Positions 1-8,100 of a DNA stretch of 16,159 nt are shown here, one piece after another; the first letter of the stretch is position 1; each line of letters begins with the position of its first letter. A program made the translations under genes and the position numbers. The stretch lies in the NCBI GenBank assembly GCA_011056825.1, contig DSBH01000134.1:1-16159 (forward strand). The letters run 5' to 3'. The notes under the pieces were generated by a model. It did not search any database, was not told where the DNA came from, and was given only the letters and a program-made list of their open reading frames with translations. Source of the DNA: Deltaproteobacteria bacterium (GTDB lineage: Bacteria; Desulfobacterota; Syntrophia; Syntrophales; UBA2210).

Positions 1-332
1 ATCAATCCGAACACCACCGTCACGGCGAGTGCCATCCAGATATAATCGACGTTGAGTCTCGCCCACAGGATCGTGGACAAAACCACTGAAGAAACGATCA
101 GGACGCCGCCCATCGTGGGGGTGCCTTCCTTGGAAAAATGGGATCCCGGTCCGTCGGAGCGGATCTGTTGAACGATCTGCAGAGTCTGCATCTTCCGGAT
201 CAGCCAGGGCCCGAGAAGGAAACAGATCAAAAGGGCCGTGATGGTGGCGTATATCGCCCGGAAGGTTATGTATCGGAATATATTGAACGATGAAATCGTG
301 TCACTGAGCGGGTAGAGAAAATGGTAAATCAT
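1..332 (-). CDS. mraY: Phospho-N-acetylmuramoyl-pentapeptide transferase, N-terminal part (cut by window edge)
   Basis: This is the first 110 codons of MraY, the inner-membrane enzyme that transfers phospho-MurNAc-pentapeptide from UDP to undecaprenyl phosphate to make lipid I. I translated it by hand from the minus strand. It starts MIYHFLYPLSDTISSFN and carries the family signature around residues 55-76, IRSDGPGSHFSKEGTPTMGG. Hydrophobic segments at about residues 24-43, 76-90 and 98-110 fit the first membrane helices. The ATG at 332-330 overlaps the murF stop in an ATGA arrangement, so the two are translationally coupled. The remaining roughly 250 residues lie beyond the left edge. Identification is secure from the signature and the dcw position. 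Confidence 0.95.
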   Translation of the reverse strand, partial: MIYHFLYPLSDTISSFNIFRYITFRAIYATITALLICFLLGPWLIRKMQTLQIVQQIRSDGPGSHFSKEGTPTMGGVLIVSSVVLSTILWARLNVDYIWMALAVTVVFGL

Positions 333-1786
333 GTCGTCTCCTCCCGCTCTTGAAGATCCGCCGGCGATGCCTTTCCTTTCAGGGCGTCAGCAATCGACTC
401 GCAGAAACGTTCCATTTTCATTGCGCGGGACCCCTTGACGAGAATCCACAAATCGCCCCGCGGTATCGTTCGCAACAGGGTCAACACTTCGCCCGGATCC
501 TTGATCTCGTGTATCCGGTCGGCATCCATGCCGCCCAGGCGGGCTCCTTCCGCCACGGCGTAAGCCTGCATTCCCGTCACGAAAAGAAAATCAACATTCG
601 TCGATGCAATAAGCTCACCCGCCTCGCGATGCTTTTCTTCGCTTTCGTCGCCAAGTTCGAGCATGTCGCCGAAAATGACCACGGCGCTCCCGGCGCCTTT
701 GACAGCGGCAAGCGTTTTCAATGCCGCCGTCGCGGAAGCGGGGTTCGCGTTGTAACTGTCGTCGATGATCGTCACCCCCGACGCAAGCCTGGTGACGGTC
801 ATACGTCCCGGCACCTGCCGGAACGCGGCAAGACCGGCGCAGATCTCATCGAAGTGAACACCGACGGCCCAGGAAGCCGCAACGGCTGCAAGAGCGTTAT
901 AAATGTTATGTATTCCCAACGTGGTCATATCGATGCCTCTTGACAGACCGCCGATTTTGAGCGTGAAGCTGACGCCCGTGTCCCCCCTGGTAAAAATATG
1001 TTCGGCTCTCACCGTTGCCCGTTCCGCGATGCCGAAGCTGATGCTCTTCCCCTTCCACCTGTCTTCGAGAATTCTAATATTCGCGTCGTCCCTGTTTATA
1101 ACGGCCATGCCGCCGGGCTTCACAAAGGAAAGGATCGAACCTTTCTCTTCCCGCACCGCTTCGAGAGAATGAAACCCCTGCAAGTGTGCGGGTCCCACAT
1201 TAGTGATGACCGCTACATCGGGTTCGGCGATTTCCGCCAGCCGGGCGATTTCTCCGGGTTGATTCGAGGCCAGTTCGTATACGCCGGCACCGTGAGCGGA
1301 CGTCAACTGCAGCAGACTCAGGGGGAACCCGATGCAATTGTTAAGATTGCCGCTATTCTTGTGAATTTTGAGGGATCGCTCACCAATGAGCGCGATCATC
1401 TCCTTTGTCGTCGTTTTCCCGGAACTCCCGGTCACGGCTATGACGGGGACGTCGAACCGGCGACGCCACCAATATGCAAGGTCACCCAGAGCCTTCAGGG
1501 TATCGTCGACAATGATGATCGAAACGTCGCCGGAAAGCGATTCAGCGGCGTGAGCATATCCTTTCGCTGCGAGAACTGCAGCGGCGCCACGGTTCAGGGC
1601 ATCTTCAAGATAATCGTGACCGTCATAGGTGCGCCCGCGAAGTGGAATGAAGAGGGCGTCCCTGGCAATCGTCCGCGTATCAGTGGATACTTCGCGGCAC
1701 CCGGCTCGCTTCCCCTGTCGAAGGAGTGTACCTTCCGTAGCCTTGATTATATCGTTCAGCTTTATGGCCGGTGAAGCATCCTTCAC
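329..1786 (-). CDS. murF: UDP-N-acetylmuramoyl-tripeptide--D-alanyl-D-alanine ligase
   Basis: MurF is the cytoplasmic ATP-dependent ligase that adds D-Ala-D-Ala to UDP-MurNAc-tripeptide, the last cytoplasmic step of the peptidoglycan precursor. The 485-residue product has the Mur ligase P-loop TGSSGKTT at about 119-126, a GNLNN segment at 146-150, an EEKGSIL segment at 214-220 that probably carries the carbamylated lysine, and DDSYNANP at about 342-349. The reading frame is open for 51 more codons upstream, inside murE, but those residues do not resemble MurF. I chose the GTG at 1786-1784 because it overlaps the murE stop (GTGA) and has GAGGAG at 1793-1798, six bases upstream. The 3' end overlaps mraY. 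Length is close to the family norm. Confidence 0.96.
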   Translation of the reverse strand: MKDASPAIKLNDIIKATEGTLLRQGKRAGCREVSTDTRTIARDALFIPLRGRTYDGHDYLEDALNRGAAAVLAAKGYAHAAESLSGDVSIIIVDDTLKALGDLAYWWRRRFDVPVIAVTGSSGKTTTKEMIALIGERSLKIHKNSGNLNNCIGFPLSLLQLTSAHGAGVYELASNQPGEIARLAEIAEPDVAVITNVGPAHLQGFHSLEAVREEKGSILSFVKPGGMAVINRDDANIRILEDRWKGKSISFGIAERATVRAEHIFTRGDTGVSFTLKIGGLSRGIDMTTLGIHNIYNALAAVAASWAVGVHFDEICAGLAAFRQVPGRMTVTRLASGVTIIDDSYNANPASATAALKTLAAVKGAGSAVVIFGDMLELGDESEEKHREAGELIASTNVDFLFVTGMQAYAVAEGARLGGMDADRIHEIKDPGEVLTLLRTIPRGDLWILVKGSRAMKMERFCESIADALKGKASPADLQEREETT

Positions 1787-3297
1787 GACACGCTCCTCGA
1801 ATGCCTTGATGCGAGAGCCCGGGCAGCCGCAATTCTGTCGTCGAATGGCAACCGCCTGTCGCCCACAATCTGGTAATCCTCGTGTCCCTTGCCGGCTATA
1901 AGTATGATGTCGCCGGTCCGGGCCGAGTGAACAGCCCAATCAATCGCCTCGGCGCGGTCTTCGATCACCAGGTAGCCTCTCTGTTCCGTTCCGGCACGGC
2001 CTGGTGAAAGGGCGGTATCAATCTTCGCCACGTCGACACCTCTTTCTATGTCGCTGATAATGGCCTGTGGATCCTCGCCTCGGGGATTATCCGAGGTTAT
2101 AACGACGCAATCGCTGAGTTCCGCCGCTGTCCGTCCCATCAGCGGCCGTTTCGTTTTGTCGCGCTCGCCGCCGCATCCAAAAACAGTAATCAGCCGCCTC
2201 TCGGCGAACACTCGCAATGTTTCCAGAACATTTCTCAAGGCGTCTTCGGTATGCGCATAATCGACAAAAATATAAATATCTTCGTCGGCGGGCACACGCT
2301 CAAGCCGCCCAGGAACGGGACCGGCCGTTTCGATGCCCTTCACGATGTATTCATTGTCGATTTTCAGCGCGAGACATGTTCCCACGGCGGCCATGATGTT
2401 TGACAGGTTGAATGCACCCATGAGCGGCGATTCCAGTGTCAGGACGCCCCGGGGCGTTTCCAGGCGCGACTTCAGACCCGTCAGGCCAAGCTCGACGTCG
2501 GTCGGGCTGACATGGCACGTCTTATCCATTCCGAAGGTGGTGATGGATCCTCCGATTTCACGGGTCAGCCTCTTTCCCCATGGATCGTCATCGTTTATCA
2601 CTGCCGCACTTTCTTTCGGCAGATGCTGAAAAAAACTTTTTTTAACGGCGTAGTAGTTCTCCATGGTGCCGTGATAATCAAGGTGTTCCGGCGACAAGTT
2701 TGTAAAAACGCCGAGATCGAAATCAATATCGGCGACCCGGTGCATGTCGATGGCATGGGAAGATACTTCCATCACCACGTGCGTTACACCACCGTCCGCC
2801 ATAGTCCTGAGTATCCGCTGAAGGTCAAGCGATTCCGGGGTCGTGTTTCGTGAGGGAACCGCCGTTTCACCGTATCGCCACTCTATCGTTCCGATCACGC
2901 CGGGATTAAGTCCCCCTGCCTTCAGCACTGCTTCTACAAGGCATGTTACAGTTGTCTTCCCGTTGGTCCCCGTTACACCCACGACGGTGAGTTCATTAGA
3001 AGGGTTTCCGAAAAAGTTCTTCGCAGCACGACTCATTGCACGCCTGCTGTCCGCCACACGTACAAACGTCACTCCCGCCTGTTCCGGAATATCCCTTTCG
3101 CAAATTACGCACCGCGAGCCCGCTCGTATCGCCTCGTCGATATAGTGATGGCCGTCGCTAAGATGACCGGGGACGGCGAAAAAAAGAGAGCCGGTGCCGC
3201 ATTGCCTTGAATCGCAGGTAATGTCCGTCACGTCGACCGAAGATTCCCCCCGAATCTCGATTACACTTATATTGTTCAGAATCAGCCGGAGTTGCAT
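1783..3297 (-). CDS. murE: UDP-N-acetylmuramoyl-tripeptide synthetase, meso-DAP-adding type
   Basis: MurE adds the third residue of the peptidoglycan stem peptide. The 504-residue protein has the N-terminal substrate domain, the ATP-binding GTNGKTT at 110-116, a YYAVKKS segment near 215-221 with the probable carbamylated lysine, and GERDKTKRP at 377-385. The motif DNPRGEDP at 403-410 is the DNPR form that marks ligases using meso-diaminopimelate rather than lysine, so the wall is predicted to be of DAP type. An in-frame TAA lies four codons upstream of the ATG, so no longer start is possible. A GGTGAGGG sequence overlapping the end of ftsI may serve as ribosome binding site, though its spacing is long. 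Confidence 0.97.
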   Translation of the reverse strand: MQLRLILNNISVIEIRGESSVDVTDITCDSRQCGTGSLFFAVPGHLSDGHHYIDEAIRAGSRCVICERDIPEQAGVTFVRVADSRRAMSRAAKNFFGNPSNELTVVGVTGTNGKTTVTCLVEAVLKAGGLNPGVIGTIEWRYGETAVPSRNTTPESLDLQRILRTMADGGVTHVVMEVSSHAIDMHRVADIDFDLGVFTNLSPEHLDYHGTMENYYAVKKSFFQHLPKESAAVINDDDPWGKRLTREIGGSITTFGMDKTCHVSPTDVELGLTGLKSRLETPRGVLTLESPLMGAFNLSNIMAAVGTCLALKIDNEYIVKGIETAGPVPGRLERVPADEDIYIFVDYAHTEDALRNVLETLRVFAERRLITVFGCGGERDKTKRPLMGRTAAELSDCVVITSDNPRGEDPQAIISDIERGVDVAKIDTALSPGRAGTEQRGYLVIEDRAEAIDWAVHSARTGDIILIAGKGHEDYQIVGDRRLPFDDRIAAARALASRHSRSVS

Positions 3298-3312
3298 GCG
3301 TTTTTCTTACCC

Positions 3313-5316
3313 TCACCGGAAATCGCTGCTGAAGGAAACGTAGCAGACCGGCCGTTCGCCCTGACCGGCCGACGGCTGCATTTTTTGGCTTACGGCCCAA
3401 CCACTCCCGGAAACCCTGATATCAATGCCGAATTCTTTCCCAGCCTGGAGCACTTCACGCATCGAAAGACCGGTAAAGTCGGGAGACGGAAAATCGGAGG
3501 ACTTCTGTTTCGTCAGGTCGAATATGCCGGCATCCGCCCTGTGAACCGGAACCGAAGCGGGCATAATCGGAAACTCCGGTTCGATTACCCGTTTCGCAAC
3601 ACGGTTCAGGTCAATCTCCCTGTTAAAACGGGTAACTATGTGCTGTGATATCTTGCTGAACACAGGCGCCGCAGAGACTCCTCCCCAGAGATTCTTACGG
3701 GGTTCGTCAAGCACCACGACAACGGTTATTTTCGGGTCGTCGGCCGGGAAAAATCCGGCAAATGATGTGACTACCTTTTCGGACGAGTACTGGTGAAGGG
3801 ACCAGTCGAATTTCTGCGAGGTTCCCGTCTTTCCCGCCGCTGAAACGCCGGAGATGCGTGCCCTCCTGCCGGTCCCGTCATCACTTTCGACAACGTCTTT
3901 CAGCATTGCCGTAAGCCTTCGGGCGGTGACCGGCGAAATAACGCGCCTTACGGGAGCCGGCTGAAATTCGTTGGCCACTGTTCCCGCCTCGTCTACCATC
4001 GTTTTCACCATGTAAGGTCTCATCAGAACGCCGTCATTCGCTATGGCCGACATTGCCGAGGCAATTTGAAGCACCGTTACAGAAACACCCTGCCCGAAGG
4101 ACAGGGCGGCAAGATCGACGGGCTTCCATTCGCCGGGACTGCGCAAAATACCCCCCACCTCGCCGGGCAGGTCGACATCGGTACACGAACCGAAACCGAA
4201 GGAAGACAAGTATCGGTGGAGGCTTTCTTTCTCAATCCTTTCAGCTATTTTGACCATGCCGATGTTGCTGGAATGTTTTAAGACTTCCTCGGGGCCCAGC
4301 AATCCATACTTCTTTGCGTTCGCTTCACGAATGGTGCGACCCTTTACTGCATAGGATCCTTCTTCACAATCGATGACATCCTGTTCAGTTATCGCACCTT
4401 CTTCCAGTGCGGCAGCCATGACAAAAGGTTTGAAAACTGATCCCGGTTCAAAGGTGTCTGTTACGGCTCTGTTCCGCCTTACCCCGGCATTCGAATTTCT
4501 GAAGTTGTTCAAATTGTAGGACGGGGCATTCGCCATCGCCAGTATTTCTCCTGTGCGAATGTCCATGACGACGACTGAGCCGCTTCTTGCCTCTGTATTC
4601 TTGACCGCTTTCTGCAATTCGAGTTCAACGGCGTATTGTATTCTTCCATCGATGGTAAGAACGAGGTCTGCTCCCTCGTTTCCTTCCATCGATCCCGTAC
4701 CGACAGCGGCACGATAGATGCTGTTTCCCTTCGCATCTCTTCCCCAGAAAACGTTTTGAGGTTGAGTTTTAAGTTGACTGTCGTAGTAAAGTTCCAACCC
4801 TTCCAGGCCGGACGAATCGATGCCAGTGAAACCGAGGACGTGGCAGGCCAGCTCGCGATGCGGGTAAAAACGCTTCGGCTCGTGCACAGTGTAAACGCCT
4901 TCAAGGCCGAGTTCAGTTACACGCTTTTTCTTGTCAGGTGATACCTGACGGGCGATCCAGCAGAACCTCCCCCGCTTCGACAGGACCGCCGCAAGCTTTG
5001 ATCTGTCGATATTGAGTGCTTTCGACAGGCGAAAGGCCGCTTCATCGGTATCGCTGATTTTTGACGGATCCGCGTATATGGAATCGACTTTGATCGTGGC
5101 TGCGAGTTTCTGCCCGTTGCGGTCGAGAATCATGTTCCGCTCGGGATAAAGAACAAGGTTGCGTGTATGCTGCCTTTCGGCCAAATCCTTCAGGACTGTG
5201 CCTGAAATTATCTGGAGATGGACGGCACGGGACAGCAATCCCACAAAAAGAACGAAAAACAGGATCGCCACCAGGGTGACCCTGAACCGCAACCATTTGC
5301 GAGCCTTTCTACTCAT
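3313..5316 (-). CDS. ftsI: Septal peptidoglycan transpeptidase (class B PBP, FtsI/PBP3) with C-terminal PASTA domain
   Basis: This is the division-specific D,D-transpeptidase that cross-links septal peptidoglycan. With the start at 5316 it has 667 residues: a short basic N-terminus, one membrane helix at about 11-29, a pedestal/dimerisation region, and the penicillin-binding domain. The active-site motifs are all present: SVFK at about 293-296 (nucleophile serine), SSN at about 349-351 and KTGT at about 496-499. The last roughly 65 residues (FPSPDFTGLSMREVL onward) look like one PASTA repeat. The frame extends seven codons further upstream (to 5337), but MSRKARKW at 5316 gives the usual short overlap with ftsL (8 bp) and a typical N-terminus, so I prefer it. 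Confidence 0.95.
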   Translation of the reverse strand: MSRKARKWLRFRVTLVAILFFVLFVGLLSRAVHLQIISGTVLKDLAERQHTRNLVLYPERNMILDRNGQKLAATIKVDSIYADPSKISDTDEAAFRLSKALNIDRSKLAAVLSKRGRFCWIARQVSPDKKKRVTELGLEGVYTVHEPKRFYPHRELACHVLGFTGIDSSGLEGLELYYDSQLKTQPQNVFWGRDAKGNSIYRAAVGTGSMEGNEGADLVLTIDGRIQYAVELELQKAVKNTEARSGSVVVMDIRTGEILAMANAPSYNLNNFRNSNAGVRRNRAVTDTFEPGSVFKPFVMAAALEEGAITEQDVIDCEEGSYAVKGRTIREANAKKYGLLGPEEVLKHSSNIGMVKIAERIEKESLHRYLSSFGFGSCTDVDLPGEVGGILRSPGEWKPVDLAALSFGQGVSVTVLQIASAMSAIANDGVLMRPYMVKTMVDEAGTVANEFQPAPVRRVISPVTARRLTAMLKDVVESDDGTGRRARISGVSAAGKTGTSQKFDWSLHQYSSEKVVTSFAGFFPADDPKITVVVVLDEPRKNLWGGVSAAPVFSKISQHIVTRFNREIDLNRVAKRVIEPEFPIMPASVPVHRADAGIFDLTKQKSSDFPSPDFTGLSMREVLQAGKEFGIDIRVSGSGWAVSQKMQPSAGQGERPVCYVSFSSDFR

Positions 5317-5608
5317 CGAGCAACACCACCTGGTCACTTCGGGGATAGTTCATCTCCAGCGTCTCTTTCGCTATGGATTCAATCCGCCGTGGTGATTCCA
5401 GCACTTCGATTTCCATTTTCAGTTGCCTGCCTTCTTCAATCAGCCGTTCCTGCAACTGCATTTCACGCGCGATGGCGTAATTGATTCTCGTTGTGTTCAC
5501 CTGGAACCATACGTAGACCAGGGAGGCAACCATAATCATCATCACGCCGATGACAACATGCGATAAACGAAGCGTCTTCCGCTGTCTTGTGCCGACTTCC
5601 ACCGTCAT
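5309..5608 (-). CDS. ftsL: Cell division protein FtsL
   Basis: This is a small bitopic division protein of 99 residues. A basic, polar N-terminus is followed by a hydrophobic helix at about residues 16-36. A periplasmic coiled-coil-like stretch comes next (about 40-75, rich in Gln, Glu, Leu and Ile), then a short tail with the pattern RRIESIAKETLEM that is common at the FtsL/FtsB C-terminus. FtsL bridges FtsB/FtsQ to the FtsW-FtsI synthase. The sequence is poorly conserved, so the assignment rests on size, topology and its place between rsmH and ftsI, which is canonical. It begins 3 bases after the rsmH stop and overlaps ftsI by 8 bases. Confidence 0.88.
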   Translation of the reverse strand: MTVEVGTRQRKTLRLSHVVIGVMMIMVASLVYVWFQVNTTRINYAIAREMQLQERLIEEGRQLKMEIEVLESPRRIESIAKETLEMNYPRSDQVVLLDE

Positions 5609-5611
5609 GGC

Positions 5612-6553
5612 TCACAGTTTCTCCACCGTCCGGAGCCGCGCACTTGCGGCCCGCGGGTTTCGCCTTATTTCATCCGTCCCGGGTTTTACAACCCTCCTGG
5701 TCAGTACCTTCACAACCCCTTTTCTTCCGCAGACGCACACGGGAAAATCGGGAGGACAGATACAGCGTTGCTCGCTCCCCCGAAACAGACGTTTCACAAT
5801 CCTGTCTTCGAGTGAATGAAATGAAATAACGGTGAAACGCCCTCCGCCGGGTTTCAGGACATCAATTGCACCCTCGATGGCCGGGGGCAGATCATCCAGT
5901 TCGCGATTGACGCATATTCGAAGTGCCTGGAACGTTCTGGTGGCGGGATGAATTTTCTCTCTTCGGGCTCTCGGTCCAAAGGCCTTTTCCACGATAGAAG
6001 CAAGTTCGCCCGTGGTTTTCACAGGTGTATTTTTCCGCACCCGAACAATCGTCCGGGCTATTTTCCCGGCGAACCGCTCCTCGCCGAATTCCCGCAAAAT
6101 CTCCTTCAGGCGAGTTTCCGACCAGGTATTGACAATGTGGAATGCATTCAATTCATCCTGCTGATCCATTCGCATATCGAGTGGTCCGTCCTTGCTGAAA
6201 CTGAACCCCCGGGAAGCCGTCTCAAGGTGGTGGGACGAAACACCGAGATCGAAAAGAATACCGTCGACATAACCCGGTGACAGTTGAGAGACGATCTCCT
6301 TGATGTCCCTGAAATTTGCCTTTACCAGAATCGCCCGGCCGCCGAAAACTTTCAGAGTCCGTCGGGCTTGCTCGAGGGCCTCATCATCCCGGTCGATTCC
6401 GACAAGGATTCCATCCGGCGATGAACGTCGAAGAATTTCGCGTGCGTGTCCTCCGCCTCCCAGCGTACCGTCCACGTAAACCCCCCCCTGCCTCGGGTTA
6501 AGTGAACCGACCGCCTCGCCAAGCATGACAGGCGTGTGAAAACAATTGTCCAT
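5612..6553 (-). CDS. rsmH: 16S rRNA (cytosine1402-N4)-methyltransferase RsmH (MraW)
   Basis: RsmH is the SAM-dependent enzyme that N4-methylates C1402 of 16S rRNA in the ribosomal P site. The 313-residue product begins MDNCFHTPVMLGEAV, the typical family start. It carries the SAM-binding DGTLGGGGH at 28-36, the acidic GIDRDDEAL at 52-60, the family sequence FDLGVSSHHLE and the C-terminal SFHSLEDRIVK motif. The open frame extends 34 codons further into mraZ, but that part does not resemble the family, so the ATG at 6553 is chosen; it lies four bases after the mraZ stop. The C-terminal segment contains cysteines (CICPPDFPVCVCG), a small Cys-rich patch often seen in RsmH. Confidence 0.96.
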   Translation of the reverse strand: MDNCFHTPVMLGEAVGSLNPRQGGVYVDGTLGGGGHAREILRRSSPDGILVGIDRDDEALEQARRTLKVFGGRAILVKANFRDIKEIVSQLSPGYVDGILFDLGVSSHHLETASRGFSFSKDGPLDMRMDQQDELNAFHIVNTWSETRLKEILREFGEERFAGKIARTIVRVRKNTPVKTTGELASIVEKAFGPRARREKIHPATRTFQALRICVNRELDDLPPAIEGAIDVLKPGGGRFTVISFHSLEDRIVKRLFRGSEQRCICPPDFPVCVCGRKGVVKVLTRRVVKPGTDEIRRNPRAASARLRTVEKL

Positions 6554-6557
6554 TCGC

Positions 6558-7004
6558 CTATATTCCCAAGTCGGCGATATACTGGCTGTAAAGCTCCACG
6601 TTCCTGCTTGTTTTTTCCAGGGCGGCGTCAAAGCGGTCCTTGTCCCAAATTTCAATGCTTCGACCCATTCCCGCTGTTACGATATCCCGCTCAAGGCCGG
6701 CGTCTCTTCTCAGCGATGGCGGAATGAGAATCCGCCTCTGGGAATCCAGAGTGCAATCCACGGCTCCCGACATGAAAAGACGTTGAAATTCACGGACTTC
6801 TTTGCGGATTATGGACTGTTGAAACATTTTTTCTTCAATGACCGTCCACTCGGCATAGGGAAAGACAAGGAGGTATCCGTCCCAGCTCGTCATGACCAGC
6901 CGGTTGTCATAATGCTCCGCGAAAATATCGCAAAGCTTCGCAGGAAATATTATCCTGCCCTTCTCGTCAATACTGTGGTAGTAACGGCCCCTGAAGACTG
7001 ACAA
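6558..7004 (-). CDS. mraZ: Transcriptional regulator MraZ
   Basis: MraZ is a DNA-binding protein, a relative of the AbrB swapped-hairpin fold, that represses the dcw promoter in the bacteria where it has been studied. It has two copies of the family's DxxxR motif: DEKGR near the N-terminus and DSQRR in the second half. I choose the TTG at 7004-7002 (148 residues, starting LSVFRGRYYHSIDEKGR). It lies nine bases after a strong AGGAGG, and family members usually begin one or two residues before FRGRY. An in-frame ATG at 7025-7023 would add seven residues, but it has no good ribosome binding site and lies within the operator repeats. It is the first gene of the division cluster. Confidence 0.93.
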   Translation of the reverse strand: MSVFRGRYYHSIDEKGRIIFPAKLCDIFAEHYDNRLVMTSWDGYLLVFPYAEWTVIEEKMFQQSIIRKEVREFQRLFMSGAVDCTLDSQRRILIPPSLRRDAGLERDIVTAGMGRSIEIWDKDRFDAALEKTSRNVELYSQYIADLGI

Positions 7005-7013
7005 GGCTCCAAG

Positions 7014-7021
7014 CCTCCTCC
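7014..7021 (-). promoter_or_regulatory. Ribosome binding site that decides the mraZ start
   Basis: GGAGGAGG on the minus strand lies nine bases before the TTG at 7004. It supports a TTG start over the upstream in-frame ATG at 7025, which would place this sequence inside the coding region. It overlaps the last of the three GTGGA operator repeats, so bound MraZ could also block ribosome access sites at the DNA level through shared sequence. Confidence 0.7.
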
Positions 7022-7043
7022 ACATTCATCCACTTTGCTCCAC
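7019..7043 (-). promoter_or_regulatory. Probable MraZ operator: three GTGGA direct repeats, 10-bp period
   Basis: On the minus strand GTGGA occurs at 7043-7039, 7033-7029 and 7023-7019, exactly 10 bp apart, so the three lie on one face of the helix. Known MraZ binding sites are short TGGG-type direct repeats with the same spacing upstream of mraZ. The repeats sit just downstream of the predicted transcription start, a suitable place for autorepression of the whole cluster. The match is by position and period; the fourth base is A where the E. coli repeat has G. Confidence 0.8.
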
Positions 7044-7051
7044 TTGGTTCG

Positions 7052-7080
7052 ACTATAGAGAGAGGCCAGTTCTTTGTCAA
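7052..7080 (-). promoter_or_regulatory. Sigma-70-type promoter of the dcw cluster
   Basis: Reading the minus strand, TTGACA (7080-7075, perfect consensus) and TATAGT (7057-7052, five of six) are separated by exactly 17 bases. The start of transcription would fall near 7045, about 40 bases before the mraZ TTG, with the GTGGA repeats in the leader. The -35 box begins ten bases after the mltG stop. No terminator is visible between mltG and mraZ, so readthrough from ruvX-mltG is also possible. Confidence 0.8.
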
Positions 7081-7089
7081 GCAAAAAAG

Positions 7090-8100
7090 TTATTTTTTCC
7101 TTTTAATCTGATATTTTATGACGGCTTTATTGTGATCAAACAGGTTCGACGAAAAATGATGCGTCCCATCATTTTTGGCAACGAAATACAGATAATCCAC
7201 CGAGGCTGGGTTCAGGGCCGCCTTGATCGAAGCAGCACCCGGATTGCATATAGGGCCTGGAGGAAGCCCTGAAATGAGATAGGTGTTGTACGGCGTTTTA
7301 CGCAGCAGGTCCTTTTTCCTGATTCTTCCACTGAAGTCTTCTGCCTGGTACACAACGGTGGGATCGCTCTGCAGGCGCATTCCCCTTTTCAGGCGGTTGT
7401 GAAAAACGGCCGATATGAGAGGTTTTTCCTCATCCATTGTGGCCTCTTTTTCAATGAGTGACGCGATGGTAATAATTTCGTGCAGGGAATACTCGAGCCG
7501 CTCCGTTTTTACTTTTAAATCCGTCGGCAGAGCTTGCCGGAAACGTTGTACCATCAATCGAATAATCGCCGCTTCATCATTTGAGCGTGTCACCCGATAC
7601 GTATCAGGAAAAAGGTATCCTTCCGCGCTTTTGGCCTCGATACCGAGTGATGACAGAAAATCACGATCTTCGACAAGAGAAATAAAAATTTCGCGGTCCG
7701 CCAGACCCTGAGCGGCGAAACAGTCCGCCGCCTGTTCTATCGAAAATCCTTCGGGAACTGTAACCAGATACCCCTTGACCACCCCCTTTTTCAATTGTTC
7801 AAGCATCTCCAGCGGCGTGGCGGAGCCCGATATTTCGTACTCGCCGGCCTTAAGGTCCCGGTGAAATTCCAGTATCCGGGCAATCAGGCTGAAGACCCTC
7901 CGGTGATGAAGGATCCCTTCACGTTCAAGCAGCTCGGCTATATCGACGAAGGATGCCCCTCTCGGAATATTGATAACGGTTGTCCCCGCGGCAGGATTGA
8001 GGGGGCTGTTTGCGTAACGGTGGAAACCAAACGAGGCGAAGGCGATACCGATAAACAGAATAACCGCGAGAATAATTATAATTATTTTAGCTGTCTTCAT
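7090..8100 (-). CDS. mltG: Endolytic murein transglycosylase MltG (YceG-like)
   Basis: MltG is an inner-membrane lytic transglycosylase that cleaves nascent glycan strands and is thought to set their length. The 336-residue protein has one N-terminal membrane helix (about 5-25). A LysM-like region follows, with the pattern INIPRGASFVDIAELLEREGI, then the YceG catalytic domain. That domain includes EGYLFPDTY at 160-168 and IASLIEKEA at 212-220, whose Glu217 matches the catalytic glutamate of E. coli MltG. The C-terminal SGLPPGPICNPG and YFVAKNDGTHHFS segments are also typical. A GTG one codon upstream (8103) is possible; I use the ATG at 8100. It overlaps the end of ruvX by 14 bases, implying one transcript. 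Confidence 0.95.
   Translation of the reverse strand: MKTAKIIIIILAVILFIGIAFASFGFHRYANSPLNPAAGTTVINIPRGASFVDIAELLEREGILHHRRVFSLIARILEFHRDLKAGEYEISGSATPLEMLEQLKKGVVKGYLVTVPEGFSIEQAADCFAAQGLADREIFISLVEDRDFLSSLGIEAKSAEGYLFPDTYRVTRSNDEAAIIRLMVQRFRQALPTDLKVKTERLEYSLHEIITIASLIEKEATMDEEKPLISAVFHNRLKRGMRLQSDPTVVYQAEDFSGRIRKKDLLRKTPYNTYLISGLPPGPICNPGAASIKAALNPASVDYLYFVAKNDGTHHFSSNLFDHNKAVIKYQIKRKK

Noticed and set aside
998..1774. A 258-codon plus-strand frame opposite murF.
   Set aside because: Antisense shadow of a well-supported gene; no recognisable motif and no ribosome binding site. A 296-codon frame opposite selB (9453-10343) and a 224-codon frame opposite the yhaM-like gene (11806-12480) are rejected for the same reason.
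1787..1939. N-terminal extension of MurF by 51 residues.
   Set aside because: It lies inside murE in another frame, does not resemble MurF, and a GTG with a good Shine-Dalgarno sequence overlaps the murE stop.
6554..6655. N-terminal extension of RsmH by 34 residues.
   Set aside because: It overlaps mraZ coding sequence, and the family start motif begins at MDNCFHTPVM (6553).
7081..7104. AAAAAAGTTATTTTTT at the end of mltG as a terminator.
   Set aside because: Only a short A-T stem without a GC core, so it is unlikely to terminate transcription.
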